This document shows, in pieces, positions 26,752-37,435 of a stretch of DNA of 64,000 nucleotides; the first letter of the stretch is position 1; every line of letters starts with the position of its first letter. Below the pieces are notes generated by a model, which had not been told where the DNA came from, did not search any database, and saw nothing but the letters and a program-made list of their open reading frames with translations. Position numbers and translations under genes: made by a program. The stretch comes from Clostridiales bacterium. Its GTDB lineage: Bacteria; Bacillota; Clostridia; Oscillospirales; Oscillospiraceae. The stretch is from the NCBI GenBank assembly GCA_004557075.1, contig SFEX01000008.1:62001-126000 (forward strand), written 5' to 3'.

Positions 26752-27849
26752 TTATTGATACTGTATGAAATGCTGCTTTGGCTTTGGTCGGTATTTGACG
26801 CCCGACACAAGCCCGACCGCGGCGTACATGGCGACTATTGACGAGCCGCCGTAGCTGAAGAACGGAAGCGTGATGCCGATAACGGGCGTTATGCCGATGC
26901 ACATTCCTATGTTTATAAAGGTCTGAAAAGCGACAGCGGTGGCGACGCCGAAGCAGATGAGCGTTCCGAAGGGGCTGCCTGAACGGATGCCTATGACGCA
27001 GCAGCGTATAATAACTATCACCAGCAGAACGATAATGGCGATACAGGCTATCATGCCAAGCTCCTCACCGATGGAGGCGAAGATACAGTCGGTGTGACGC
27101 GCGTTGTAGCTGCTCTGGGCGAAGCTGCCCTCGCCGAAGCCGACGCCCGTCCAGCGGCCGGAGGCGAGCGCGTCCTTGCACTTGTTGGTCTGCCATGTTA
27201 TGCCCTGACCCGTGGGGTCGACGACGTCGGGAATGTACGGCGCGAGAATGCGGTTTTTCTGGTAATCATGAAGAACGAAATTCCACATCAGAGGTATGAG
27301 CGCAACGACGGCCGCTGCGGCGATACCCAGCCAGTACCAGGCGATACCCGCACACACGAGCATAACGACGAATATGGCAAGGAAAATAAGTGCGCTGCCA
27401 AGGTCGTTTGTTATAACGACCAGCAGGGCAAAGTACAAAAACCAGTGCATCGCCATTTTAAAAACGGAGCGGAATTCGTTTAGCGTGTGCTGCTCCTTAT
27501 AATTTGTTATCTGCTTTGCCATGAGGACGATGAAGAACACCTTGACGATCTCGGACGGCTGGACGCCGATGCCGAGAAAACGGTACCATGCGCGGCTGCC
27601 AACCTCGTCGCCCTGACCGAAAATAAGAAGGCCGAGGATGAAAATGACGTTGAAAATCGTTATATATATCCATTTATCCGCAATAATATCGGGGTCGATA
27701 ACAGTGAAAATAACAAAAGCCGCAATGCCGAGGAACATTGCAAAGGTCTGGACGATAACATACTTAGCAGAGCCGGATGAGCCGGTTATGCTGTAGATGC
27801 AGATAATGCCGAAGATGGTGCATATAGTACAAAGCGCGAGCAGAAGCAT
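26752..27849 (-). CDS. rodA: RodA/FtsW/SpoVE-family (SEDS) peptidoglycan polymerase
   Basis: A SEDS membrane glycosyltransferase with about ten helices that polymerises lipid II during elongation. Motifs: WYRFLGIGVQPSEIVK (about 89), NDLGSALIF (about 148), the large loop ending TDCIFASIGEELG (about 260) and FFSYGGSS near the C-terminus. The first ATG (27849) leaves a short N-terminus. The same frame stays open for 16 codons upstream (KKYSGYISSFFKRAD, starting at an ATA at 27897), and these residues look like the normal RodA start. The listed span uses ATG 27849; the true start may be upstream and non-canonical. Confidence 0.9.
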   Translation of the reverse strand: MLLLALCTICTIFGIICIYSITGSSGSAKYVIVQTFAMFLGIAAFVIFTVIDPDIIADKWIYITIFNVIFILGLLIFGQGDEVGSRAWYRFLGIGVQPSEIVKVFFIVLMAKQITNYKEQHTLNEFRSVFKMAMHWFLYFALLVVITNDLGSALIFLAIFVVMLVCAGIAWYWLGIAAAAVVALIPLMWNFVLHDYQKNRILAPYIPDVVDPTGQGITWQTNKCKDALASGRWTGVGFGEGSFAQSSYNARHTDCIFASIGEELGMIACIAIIVLLVIVIIRCCVIGIRSGSPFGTLICFGVATAVAFQTFINIGMCIGITPVIGITLPFFSYGGSSIVAMYAAVGLVSGVKYRPKPKQHFIQYQ

Positions 27850-28044
27850 ATCTGCGCGTTTGAAAAAGCTGCTTATATATCCGGAATACTTTTTTATTGA
27901 GTCCGCCGCCCTTCAAAAATGCTCGATTTAACAAATAATCGCAATCGGACAAGCTGCATTTTATCATATTATTGCCCTTTACGCAATGAGGTATCTTGTG
28001 GTATAATTCAAATTCAGAAAAAGTTTAAATTTGAGGTGAGGCAA

Positions 28045-28467
28045 GTGCAGACGTATATAAGCCGCAGCGAAGCGGAGACAGAGACTATCGGCGAAAAGTT
28101 TGCACAGGGTCTCGCCGGCGGCACGGTTGTCGCGATGTACGGCGATCTCGGCGCGGGAAAAACCGCATTCGTGCGCGGTATGGCGCGCGGCATGGGGCTT
28201 TCCTGCCGAGTGTCCAGCCCCACCTTCACCATCGTCAACGAGTACGAGGGCGAAAGGGAGCTTATACATTTTGATATGTACAGGCTCGAAAGCTCGGACG
28301 AGCTGTTTGATATCGGCTGGGAGGACTATCTGGGTCGCGGCGCTGTCTGCGCTGTGGAGTGGAGCGAGAAGGTCGAGGACGCGTTTTACGGCGATGAGAC
28401 CATCGTGCGCATTGAAAAGCTTGGCGACACCGAGCGGCGTATAACTATAGAAGGAGGACGTGACTAA
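28045..28467 (+). CDS. tsaE: tRNA threonylcarbamoyladenosine biosynthesis ATPase TsaE
   Basis: A 140-residue ATPase required with TsaB, TsaC and TsaD for t6A37 on ANN-decoding tRNAs. Walker A YGDLGAGKTAFVRG (about 32-45), Walker B-like HFDMYRL (about 79) and the conserved SSPTFTIVNEY (about 59) are present. The GTG start at 28045 is chosen because GAGGTGAGGCAA precedes it. The longer open frame upstream lacks a ribosome site. The stop overlaps the start of tsaB (TAATG), so the two are translationally coupled. Confidence 0.95.
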   Translation: MQTYISRSEAETETIGEKFAQGLAGGTVVAMYGDLGAGKTAFVRGMARGMGLSCRVSSPTFTIVNEYEGERELIHFDMYRLESSDELFDIGWEDYLGRGAVCAVEWSEKVEDAFYGDETIVRIEKLGDTERRITIEGGRD

Positions 28468-29168
28468 TGCTGATACTTGCACTTGAATCCTCCGCAAAGG
28501 CGGCCTCCGTCGCGCTCATGGAGGATGAAAATCTTATAGCGCAGTATAGCCAGTGCAGCGGACTTACCCACAGCAGGACGCTGCTTCCCATGCTTGAGGA
28601 TATGCTTAAAAATACGGAGAAGAAGATTGCCGACGTCGATCTCATCGCGGTTGCCCACGGTCCTGGCTCGTTTACGGGGATACGCATAGGCGTTTCCACC
28701 GTTAAGGGGCTTGCGTGGGCGGCTCAAAAGAGCTGCGTCGGCGTTTCCACGCTTGAAGCTATGGCGTGGCACGGCGCATCTTCCGGAGGGCTTATCTGCC
28801 CCGTGATGGACGCAAGGCGCTCGCAGGTGTATAACGCGCTGTTTGAGATAGATGATGATGCCCGACCTAAGCGGCTGACCGAGGACAGGGCAATTTCCCT
28901 TTCCGAGCTTGCGCAGGAGCTTCGAGCTGACGGGCGCGAGCCGCTTCTGGTTGGCGACGGGGCGAAGCTGACGTATGATTATCTGACGCAGGCCGGGTTA
29001 GCCTGCCGCATGGCGCCTGCAAACCTCGTCTATCAGAGCGCATGGGGCGTCGGCATGGCGGCGCTGGATAAAAAGCCTGGCAGCGCCGACGATCTGCTGC
29101 CGGTGTACCTGCGGCTTAGTCAGGCCGAGAGGGAGCGGCAGGAGCGGCTTTCGCGGAAAAACGTATAG
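28467..29168 (+). CDS. tsaB: t6A biosynthesis scaffold protein TsaB
   Basis: A 233-residue ASKHA-fold protein that dimerises with TsaD in the threonylcarbamoyl-transfer complex. It starts ILALESSAKAASVALM with the typical LALE(S/T)S phosphate-loop-like strand, then HGPGSFTGIRIGVSTVKGLA (about 61-80), a strong TsaB signature, and PVMDARRSQVY (about 112). One-base overlap with tsaE. tsaD is not in the window. Confidence 0.95.
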   Translation: MLILALESSAKAASVALMEDENLIAQYSQCSGLTHSRTLLPMLEDMLKNTEKKIADVDLIAVAHGPGSFTGIRIGVSTVKGLAWAAQKSCVGVSTLEAMAWHGASSGGLICPVMDARRSQVYNALFEIDDDARPKRLTEDRAISLSELAQELRADGREPLLVGDGAKLTYDYLTQAGLACRMAPANLVYQSAWGVGMAALDKKPGSADDLLPVYLRLSQAERERQERLSRKNV

Positions 29169-29229
29169 AACCGGGTTCCGGTATAATAAATAGGCTCCGC
29201 AAGGAGAGAACTTAAAAAGGAGAAACAAC

Positions 29230-29859
29230 ATGAGCAAGGTTTGCGTATTCGACCACCCCCTTATCCAGCACAAGCTATCCATTCTGAGAGATAAGAACAC
29301 CTCCGTTAAGGAGTTCAGAGAGCTCATTTCGGAGATAGCAATGCTTATGTGCTACGAAGCCACCCGCGATCTTCCCCTTGAGCCGGTCGAGATCGAGACG
29401 CCCGTTGCAAAGGCAACCGTCAACCGCATTGCCGGCAAGAAGCTTGCAATCGTGCCCATTCTCCGCGCTGGACTCGGCATGGTCGACGGTATGGTAAGCA
29501 TGATACCCAACGCAAAGGTCGGCCACATCGGCCTGTTCCGCGACCCTCAGACTCTTGAGCCTGTCAAGTATTACTTCAAGATGCCCCCCGATATCGAGGA
29601 GCGGGACGTCATCGTTGTCGATCCTATGCTCGCAACCGGCGGTTCTGCATCTGCGGCTATCCAGTTTTTGAAGGACGACGGCGTGAAGCATATTAAGCTC
29701 ATGTGCATCATCGGCGCTCCCGAGGGCGTTGAGCGCATGCAGAAGGATCACCCCGACGTCGATATCTATGTCGCGGCTTTAGACGATCACCTCAATGACC
29801 ACGGCTACATAGTTCCCGGCCTCGGCGATGCCGGCGACCGTATATTTGGTACAAAATAG
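29230..29859 (+). CDS. upp: Uracil phosphoribosyltransferase
   Basis: A 209-residue salvage enzyme making UMP from uracil and PRPP. The PRPP loop [15 protein letters not shown] (about 130-144), the flexible region [13 protein letters not shown] and the C-terminal uracil-binding loop [15 protein letters not shown] (about 193-207) are complete. AAAAAGGAG lies 8 bases before the start. The stop codon overlaps the GTG start of a small XRE gene by one base. Confidence 0.97.
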   Translation: MSKVCVFDHPLIQHKLSILRDKNTSVKEFRELISEIAMLMCYEATRDLPLEPVEIETPVAKATVNRIAGKKLAIVPILRAGLGMVDGMVSMIPNAKVGHIGLFRDPQTLEPVKYYFKMPPDIEERDVIVVDPMLATGGSASAAIQFLKDDGVKHIKLMCIIGAPEGVERMQKDHPDVDIYVAALDDHLNDHGYIVPGLGDAGDRIFGTK

Positions 29860-30056
29860 TGTACAGAAGATTGCGCGATCTTCGTGAAGATAATGATTTA
29901 AAGCAGCGGCAGCTTGCGGAAGTTCTCCATGTGAGCCAGACTACCTATTCCCGCTACGAAAGCGGCGCAATAGACATCCCAAGCGACGCGCTCATAAAGC
30001 TTGCCGACTTTTACGGTGTAAGCACCGATTATCTGCTCGGCCGGAGTGACAAATGA
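29859..30056 (+). CDS. Small XRE-family regulator
   Basis: A 65-residue protein that is nearly all helix-turn-helix: LRDLREDNDLKQRQLAEVLH, VSQTTYSRYESGAIDIP, and the closing YGVSTDYLLGRSD typical of XRE/Cro proteins. It begins with GTG overlapping the upp stop (TAGTG), so it is probably translated by coupling. The target is unknown; fusion to upp expression might link it to pyrimidine salvage, but that is speculation. Confidence 0.88.
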   Translation: MYRRLRDLREDNDLKQRQLAEVLHVSQTTYSRYESGAIDIPSDALIKLADFYGVSTDYLLGRSDK

Positions 30057-30061
30057 ACATG

Positions 30062-30096
30062 AAAATGACCACCTCGAAATAGGTGGTCATTAATTT
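30062..30096. terminator. Hairpin after the XRE gene
   Basis: A 10-bp stem ATGACCACCT/AGGTGGTCAT, loop CGAAAT. The T run is short, so termination is likely but weak. Converging genes flank it. Confidence 0.6.
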
Positions 30097-30101
30097 ATTC
30101 A

Positions 30102-30314
30102 TCAGTACAAAGCGGCAACGATCGAGGGTGACAGCAGGAATATGAGCCATATGCCCGTCCAGATGAACTGCTTTTTATATTCGCGGAGTTCAGCGCCCTT
30201 GACGGCCTTGGCTATGCATGGAATCAAACAATATAGAAAAGCAAAGGGCGTTATCAGGCCAAAAATCGATTGGAAGCCGGCTATAATGCCCCAAATAAAT
30301 GCAACAACTTCCAT
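30102..30314 (-). CDS. Small two-helix membrane protein
   Basis: A 70-residue protein with two hydrophobic segments (VVAFIWGIIAGFQSIFGLIT, overlapping FAFLYCLIPCIAKAV, and IWTGIWLIFLLSPSIVAALY) around a charged loop ELREYKKQF. AAGGAGG stands 6 bases before the ATG, which makes it credible despite its size. No known family recognised. Confidence 0.65.
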   Translation of the reverse strand: MEVVAFIWGIIAGFQSIFGLITPFAFLYCLIPCIAKAVKGAELREYKKQFIWTGIWLIFLLSPSIVAALY

Positions 30315-30532
30315 GAAAACCTCCTTGATTTAAAGGTATGTAACACTGCTGGCTTGTTTTGACTGTTCATAAACATAATACCATATTAAGGCATATAGTC
30401 AACACGGCGCGGGTGCATTTTCTGCCTGCCATGTAAAAATCAGACTATTGCACAAATTGTTGCCAGTAAATTGTAGAATGTAACAAGAGACCACGGACAC
30501 GACAAAAAGTTGCCTTGCCCGAGGTTCCTTGC

Positions 30533-32334
<1,802 letters not shown>

Positions 32335-32338
<4 letters not shown>

Positions 32339-32649
32339 GTCAGCTCCTCCAGAGCGGCCTCGGTCTTGTTGGCGAGGCTGCGCATCTCTGCAACGAACAT
32401 ACGGGCAATGTCGGCGCCGCGGTCAACGCCGTCGGGGTTGGGCGAGCGGCCGAGCAGGTAGTCGGCCGTTACATTATAATAATCGCACACCCGGCATACG
32501 AAGTTAAGCCCGGGCTCGCGGGCACCGTTTTCATAATGGCTTAGCAGAGCCTGACTGATTTTCAGGTCGGCGGCTGCCTTGCGCTGGCTCAGTCCTGAGC
32601 TGCGCCGAAGCTCAGAGAGTATCTGAGCAAAGCTTTTATCACTATACAT
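32335..32649 (-). CDS. XRE-family regulator coupled to lepA
   Basis: A 104-residue protein with an HTH ([20 protein letters not shown], about 20-39) and the XRE closing motif [14 protein letters not shown] (about 63), followed by a short acidic tail. ATG 32649 follows GGAGAGATATAAAT. A longer open frame upstream lacks a ribosome site. Its stop overlaps the lepA start by four bases, an uncommon partner for lepA. Target unknown. Confidence 0.88.
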
Positions 32650-32813
32650 ATTTATATCTCTCCGAAAAATGATTACAGTCTGTATATTATACCTATGTAA
32701 TTGAGGTTTGTAAATAGAATTTTTCCTAAATGCTTGAAAAATTTTCTGCATAGTGATAAAGTGTTATACGGATTTTTGACGATAAAAATCGCAATGTCTG
32801 GAGGAAATAAAAA

Positions 32814-33812
32814 ATGTTTGAAAATCTTATCGAAGTTCTTAAAAACGATCCCCGCAAGATAGTATATACCGAGGGTCACGACGCACGTATTCTTGAGAGC
32901 GCAGCCCGCCTCAAGAAGGAGGGCTTCCTCACTCCCATTCTCGTCGGCAATGTTGACGAAGTCAAGGCCGCTGCCGCAAAGGGCGGTTTCGACATCGAGG
33001 GCCTTGAGATCCTTGACCCGATGACCTACGAGGGCATGGACGCAATGGTCGAGGAAATGGTAGCGCTCCGCAAGGGCAAGATGAGCCCCGAGGAATGCCG
33101 CGCAGCTCTCTCCAAGGGCAACTACTTCGGCACCATGCTCGTGAAGATGGGTATTGCCGACTGCCTGCTCGGCGGCGCGACCTATTCCACCGCGGATACC
33201 GTCCGTCCCGCGCTTCAGCTTGTAAAGACCAAGAAGGGTGCACACCTCGTGTCCTCCTGCTTCATCATGATTCGCGGCGATGAGACCCTCGCAATGGGCG
33301 ACTGCGCAATAAATATTGATTATCAGGACAATGTTGACAAGGAAGGCAACGTGACCTTTACCGCCGCTCAGAAGCTGGCGGAGGTCGCTGTCGCGACCGC
33401 AGAGACCGCAAAGGTCTTCGGCGTTGACCCTAAGGTCGCAATGCTCTCTTACTCCACCAAGGGCAGCGGCAAGGGCGCGAATGTCGATCTCGTCCGCAAC
33501 GCAACAGAGGAAGCAAAGAAGCTCGCTCCCGAGCTCAAGCTCGACGGCGAGATGCAGTTTGACGCGGCCGTTTCCCCCGTTGTCGGCCAGCTCAAGTTCC
33601 CCGGCAGCCCCGTCGCAGGCTATGCCAACACCTTCATCTTCCCCGAGATCCAGTCCGGCAACATCGGCTATAAGATCGCCCAGCGTCTCGGCGGCTTCGC
33701 GGCATACGGCCCCATTCTCCAGGGTCTGAACGCACCCATCAACGACCTCAGCCGCGGCTGCAACGCCGAGGAGGTCTACCAGATGTCCATCATCACCGCA
33801 GCACTCAAGTAA
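32814..33812 (+). CDS. pta: Phosphate acetyltransferase
   Basis: A 332-residue single-domain Pta converting acetyl-CoA and phosphate to acetyl-phosphate, for acetate production and ATP yield in anaerobes. Signatures: VYTEGHDARILESAARL, LLGGATYSTADTVRPALQLV (about 122-141), MLSYSTKGSGKG (about 209), AVSPVVGQLKFPGSPVAG and the C-terminal NDLSRGCNAEEVY. GGAGG lies 8 bases before ATG. ackA is not adjacent. Codon use is biased, fitting high expression. Confidence 0.97.
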   Translation: MFENLIEVLKNDPRKIVYTEGHDARILESAARLKKEGFLTPILVGNVDEVKAAAAKGGFDIEGLEILDPMTYEGMDAMVEEMVALRKGKMSPEECRAALSKGNYFGTMLVKMGIADCLLGGATYSTADTVRPALQLVKTKKGAHLVSSCFIMIRGDETLAMGDCAINIDYQDNVDKEGNVTFTAAQKLAEVAVATAETAKVFGVDPKVAMLSYSTKGSGKGANVDLVRNATEEAKKLAPELKLDGEMQFDAAVSPVVGQLKFPGSPVAGYANTFIFPEIQSGNIGYKIAQRLGGFAAYGPILQGLNAPINDLSRGCNAEEVYQMSIITAALK

Positions 33813-33824
33813 GATAAAACATAT

Positions 33825-33856
33825 AAAGCCGGCAGAGATATCTCTGCCGGCTTTTC
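33825..33856 (+). terminator. Terminator after pta
   Basis: A 13-bp stem AAGCCGGCAGAGA/TCTCTGCCGGCTT with T4, between pta and tadA. Confidence 0.85.
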
Positions 33857-33877
33857 TAAAATGTAAGGGGTGGAAGA

Positions 33878-34324
33878 TTGAACAGGGAAGAGTACATGGA
33901 CATGGCGCTGCGCCTTGCGAAAGAGGCGTATGACGCCGACGAGATACCGGTGGGCTGCGTCATCGCGGATGAGGACGGCAATGTTATAGGTACCGGGCGC
34001 AACCGCAGGGAGGCAAGCCACGATGCATGTGCCCATGCCGAGCTTGAGGCCATACGCGAAGCCTGCGAGAGAACAGGCGACTGGCGCTTGCCCGGCTGCA
34101 CGATATATGTCACGCTCGAGCCATGCCCGATGTGCGCAGGCGGCATAATCAACGCCCGCATACCGAAGGTGGTGTTCGGCGCGAGGGACGAAAACACCGG
34201 CTCCTGCGGCAGTGTGATAAACCTGTTCGAGGAGCGCTACGGCCACAAGCCCGCCATTTATGGCGGCGTAAAGGCCGACGAGAGCGCGGCTATACTGAGA
34301 AGCTTTTTTGAAAAAAGAAGATGA
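33878..34324 (+). CDS. tadA: tRNA-specific adenosine deaminase
   Basis: A 148-residue zinc deaminase converting A34 to inosine in tRNA-Arg(ACG). Catalytic HAE in CAHAELEAIREA (about 52) and zinc ligands PCPMCAGGI (about 85-93) are present. TTG start at 33878 is chosen, since AAGGGGTGG lies about 7 bases upstream and the first ATG would delete conserved residues. Followed by a strong terminator. Confidence 0.95.
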   Translation: MNREEYMDMALRLAKEAYDADEIPVGCVIADEDGNVIGTGRNRREASHDACAHAELEAIREACERTGDWRLPGCTIYVTLEPCPMCAGGIINARIPKVVFGARDENTGSCGSVINLFEERYGHKPAIYGGVKADESAAILRSFFEKRR

Positions 34325-34355
34325 AAAAGCTGCGGCATATACCGCAGCTTTTTTA
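34324..34355 (+). terminator. Terminator after tadA
   Basis: AAAAAGCTGCGG/CCGCAGCTTTTTT with a CATATA-type loop. It lies between converging tadA and the phosphoribosyltransferase gene, so both can use it. Confidence 0.85.
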
Positions 34356-34372
34356 CATATAAATTGCTTGCT

Positions 34373-34927
34373 TTAGCAGATGACGCTTCCGTCGGGATTG
34401 AACAGGGGAAGATGCCCCAGAACGATGATATCGTCGCGCTTCTGAGCGTCGCCCTCGGCGAGAACCGCCATTTTGCCGACAATGTTGCCGCCGGCCTTGG
34501 TGACAAGCTCCTCCATGGCGTGCAGACTCTCGCCCGTGGAAATAACGTCGTCGATGATGAGCATGCGCTTGCCCTTTATCAGCTCCGCGTCAGCCGTATC
34601 AATAACGAGCTTCTGAACGCTCATGGTGGTGATGGACTTGACGGATACCTCAAATACTCCGCTCATGTACGCCTTGGGACCCTTTCTGGCGAGGAAGTAT
34701 TTCTCCGCGCCGCTCTGGCGAGCCATTTCGTAGAGCAGGGGGATGGACTTTGCTTCGGGGGCGATAATGTAGTCATATTCGGGAGCAAGCTTGAGAAGCT
34801 CCGCAGCACAGTGGACGGTCAGCTCAACATCGCCGAACATGACGAACGCGCCGATATACAGGTCGTCTGTGACCTTGCAAAGGGGCAGCTCGCGTTTTAA
34901 GCCGGCAATGTCCATTTCATAAGTCAT
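34373..34927 (-). CDS. Adenine-phosphoribosyltransferase-like purine PRTase
   Basis: A 184-residue type I PRTase. The PRPP-binding motif MLIIDDVISTGES (about 121-133) and the upstream YIIAPEAKSIPL (about 52) are clear. Length and the region YFLARKGPKAYM resemble adenine or xanthine-type PRTases, with apt the most likely relative. Base specificity cannot be read from the sequence. GGAGAAAA lies immediately before ATG. Monocistronic by appearance. Confidence 0.85.
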   Translation of the reverse strand: MTYEMDIAGLKRELPLCKVTDDLYIGAFVMFGDVELTVHCAAELLKLAPEYDYIIAPEAKSIPLLYEMARQSGAEKYFLARKGPKAYMSGVFEVSVKSITTMSVQKLVIDTADAELIKGKRMLIIDDVISTGESLHAMEELVTKAGGNIVGKMAVLAEGDAQKRDDIIVLGHLPLFNPDGSVIC

Positions 34928-35388
34928 TTTTTCTCCATTCTGCTGAGTGCAGCATTACGCAGTTGACGGCCGCGAATCGCCGTGATAATAACATTCTTAT
35001 TTTACATTATATAATAGAAAAATCAAGAGTAAGAGCAAATATTTTATTAAAAATGCCCCGCGCAGGCGATAGAACGGCATAAAGCAGCCTTTCGCGGTTA
35101 CGGATGGCGCATAAATTCACTCGGGATTTTGAATTTACCGATTTAAATTGTCGGACCATAAAGTTGTGAATTGTGTACACAAAGAAAATGAAAATATTAT
35201 TAATAACGCACAAAACTTTAGCGCGTGAAAGCACAAGTTAATATTTAAACAGCTTAAAAGTATTGAAAAAAGTGTGAATATAGTGTAAAGTCTGAATATG
35301 AATTTAACGGATTGTTAATCGGGAGTTAACAAGTCGTTGGGTTTTGCCGTGTGCGATTCACGGTAGAAATTAATAAGGAGAGAAAGTT
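34928..35388. other. 460-base AT-rich intergenic region
   Basis: No gene seen. It separates the divergent PRTase and NSS transporter genes. Near the transporter end are repeated TTAAC words (TTTAACGGATTGTTAATCGGGAGTTAAC, shown in two parts: TTTAACGGATTGTTAA and TCGGGAGTTAAC) and a possible promoter TTGAAA-17-TAAAGT at about 35264-35292. I looked for a T-box or other riboswitch and saw no convincing one. Confidence 0.45.
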
Positions 35389-36813
35389 ATGGAAAACAAT
35401 CGCGGATCTTTTGGCTCCAACTTGGGTTTCATTCTGGCTGCTGTCGGTTCTGCAGTCGGTCTGGGCAACATTTGGGGCTTCCCGTACAAGATGGGTCTCA
35501 ACGGCGGCTTTGCCTTCCTGCTGATTTATCTTGTCCTTGCAATCTTCGTTGGCCTCGCCGTTATGATCGGCGAACTTGCAATCGGTCGTAAGACCGGCAT
35601 GAGCCCTGTCGCAGCTTACAGGAAGCTCAGCAAGAAGTTCACCTGGATGGGCTATATGGCAGTTATAGTGCCGTTCCTCATCCTCTGCTTCTACTTCGTC
35701 CTCGGCGGCATGGTCATGCGCTACGCGCTCAGCTACCTGACCGCAATCTTCGGCTGGGATACCTGGGGTGTTCCCGTCACTGAATTCTTCGGCACCTTTA
35801 TTTGCAACGGTGCCTCTGTGGTCATTTGGACCGCGATCTTTATTGCTCTTAACGCTTTCATCGTTGCGGCAGGCGTTGCAGGCGGCATCGAGAAGTTCTG
35901 CAAGATCGGTATGCCCGCACTGTTCGTAATGCTCCTCGCCGTTATCATCTACGTCGCGGTTCAGCCCGGCGCTATGGACGGCTACAAGTTCATGTTCGGC
36001 TGGAACATTGAGCCTCTGAAGACTGACTTCCTCGGCGTTCTGAAGGCCGCTGCGGGTCAGATGTTCTTCTCTCTGTCCCTCGGCATGGGCGCTATGATAA
36101 CCTACGGCTCTTACCTCCAGAAGAAGGAGAGCGTCCAGAAGAACGCAGTTATCATCATTGTTTGCGATACCCTCGTTGCTATCATGGCCGGCATGATCGT
36201 TATGCCCGCTTGCGCAGCATTCCTCAACGGCGAATACGGCGGCGGCCCCGGCCTGCTCTTCGCTTCCATGCAGCAGGTATTCTTCAACATGGGCTACGTC
36301 GGCAACATCATCGGCTTCCTGTTCTACGGCCTCGTCTTCATCGCAGCTATTTCCTCCTCCATGTCCCTGCTCGAGGTTATCACCTCCTTCAAGGTTGACC
36401 AGAACATCGAGGCTGGAAAGGCTCCCGGACGCAAAAAGTACGCTATCATCGCTGCTGTTATCATCTTCGTATTCTGCCTGCCTGTTGCTCTTGATGCACT
36501 CGGCACCGGCGTTGAAAACGGCGCACCCATCGCATATCCTGCCGAACTCTTCGGCATTGAGGTCAAGGGTTGGAACGACTGCTGGCTTGACTTCTATGAT
36601 ATGTTGTCAGAAGGTATTATGATGCCGCTTGGCGCAATGGTGATGGCCTTCATGATAGGCTGGATCTGGAAGATCGACATGGTCGTTGAAGAATGCGAGC
36701 TCTCCGGACACAAGTTCTGGGGCAAGACCTTCTTCGATATCTGCTACAAGATCATCACCCCCATCGGCATGGCATTCGTTCTGTACGCACAGATTATGAC
36801 CTTCTTCGGCTAA
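35389..36813 (+). CDS. Sodium-dependent (NSS/SNF) amino-acid transporter
   Basis: A 474-residue transporter with 11-12 helices that couples Na+ influx to uptake of an amino acid or similar compound. The family signature AAVGSAVGLGNIWGFPY (about 17-33) with the unwound TM1 glycine pair is intact, as is the TM6/8 region FSLSLGMGAMITYGSYL (about 218). Bacterial members transport tryptophan, tyrosine, leucine or others, so the substrate is undefined. AAGGAGAG lies ahead of the ATG. Strong codon bias. Confidence 0.95.
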   Translation: MENNRGSFGSNLGFILAAVGSAVGLGNIWGFPYKMGLNGGFAFLLIYLVLAIFVGLAVMIGELAIGRKTGMSPVAAYRKLSKKFTWMGYMAVIVPFLILCFYFVLGGMVMRYALSYLTAIFGWDTWGVPVTEFFGTFICNGASVVIWTAIFIALNAFIVAAGVAGGIEKFCKIGMPALFVMLLAVIIYVAVQPGAMDGYKFMFGWNIEPLKTDFLGVLKAAAGQMFFSLSLGMGAMITYGSYLQKKESVQKNAVIIIVCDTLVAIMAGMIVMPACAAFLNGEYGGGPGLLFASMQQVFFNMGYVGNIIGFLFYGLVFIAAISSSMSLLEVITSFKVDQNIEAGKAPGRKKYAIIAAVIIFVFCLPVALDALGTGVENGAPIAYPAELFGIEVKGWNDCWLDFYDMLSEGIMMPLGAMVMAFMIGWIWKIDMVVEECELSGHKFWGKTFFDICYKIITPIGMAFVLYAQIMTFFG

Positions 36814-36849
36814 GCCCGCGTGTGGCTAATGCCCGCAAAAACACATATC

Positions 36850-36884
36850 GAAAAGCAGCCCTTGGACAAGGGCTGCTTTTTTTC
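36850..36884 (+). terminator. Terminator after the NSS transporter
   Basis: AAAAGCAGCCCTT/AAGGGCTGCTTTTTTT, a 13-bp stem with T7. Confidence 0.9.
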
Positions 36885-36963
36885 GTGCCCGCTATTGAAA
36901 AAATTGTCGTAAATGATATAATATCCGCATGGAAAATATATAATAATTCGGAGGATGCGCGAT

Positions 36964-37395
36964 ATGAGAGAGTGCGAGCAGTGCAAAAATATGATACCGG
37001 ATAAAATGCGGATATGCCCCCACTGCGGCAAGCTGCCGCCGACGCTCTGGCCGCAGTTTTACCTTTACGTCGTTCTGACGCTGATAGCCTTCGGCTGCGC
37101 CGTCTATTTCAGACCGTTTTTAAACGGCCCGGTCATAGGCCAGACGGCTACAGGCGTGCTTTGGGTGGCGGAAGTGGTGTTCCTGATATTCGGGATAATC
37201 TTCCTCAATGTTTCCATTATAGTCATGAAGGACTACCGCAACCGCAGCTTTAAGGATAAGCTTACAAAGCCCGAGCGCGAGCGCTTCATAAAAATGAAGC
37301 AGCATATCGACTCCGGACGCCATTTCTATGACGAGGGCGGCGAATACTGCACAGTCTGCGGACATAAGCGCGCTTTGATAAAAAGGAAAAAATAA
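36964..37395 (+). CDS. Zinc-ribbon membrane protein
   Basis: A 143-residue protein. N-terminal zinc ribbon CEQCKN...CPHCGK (about 4-22), two hydrophobic helices (FYLYVVLTLIAFGCAVYF and VLWVAEVVFLIFGIIFLNVS), then a charged cytosolic tail with a second CxxC (CTVCG near the end). ATG 36964 is chosen: CGGAGG sits 9 bases upstream, whereas ATG 36955 abuts it. No function known. Confidence 0.75.
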   Translation: MRECEQCKNMIPDKMRICPHCGKLPPTLWPQFYLYVVLTLIAFGCAVYFRPFLNGPVIGQTATGVLWVAEVVFLIFGIIFLNVSIIVMKDYRNRSFKDKLTKPERERFIKMKQHIDSGRHFYDEGGEYCTVCGHKRALIKRKK

Positions 37396-37398
37396 AGT

Positions 37399-37435
37399 AA
37401 AAACGGAGACAGTCACCAGACTGCCTCCGTTTTTG
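37399..37435 (+). terminator. Terminator after the zinc-ribbon gene
   Basis: AAAACGGAGACAGTC pairs with GACTGCCTCCGTTTTT (one mismatch) around ACCA. Confidence 0.8.

Noticed and set aside
34928..35388. T-box or other riboswitch ahead of the NSS transporter
   Set aside because: No T-box sequence, specifier stem or antiterminator pair could be found by eye.
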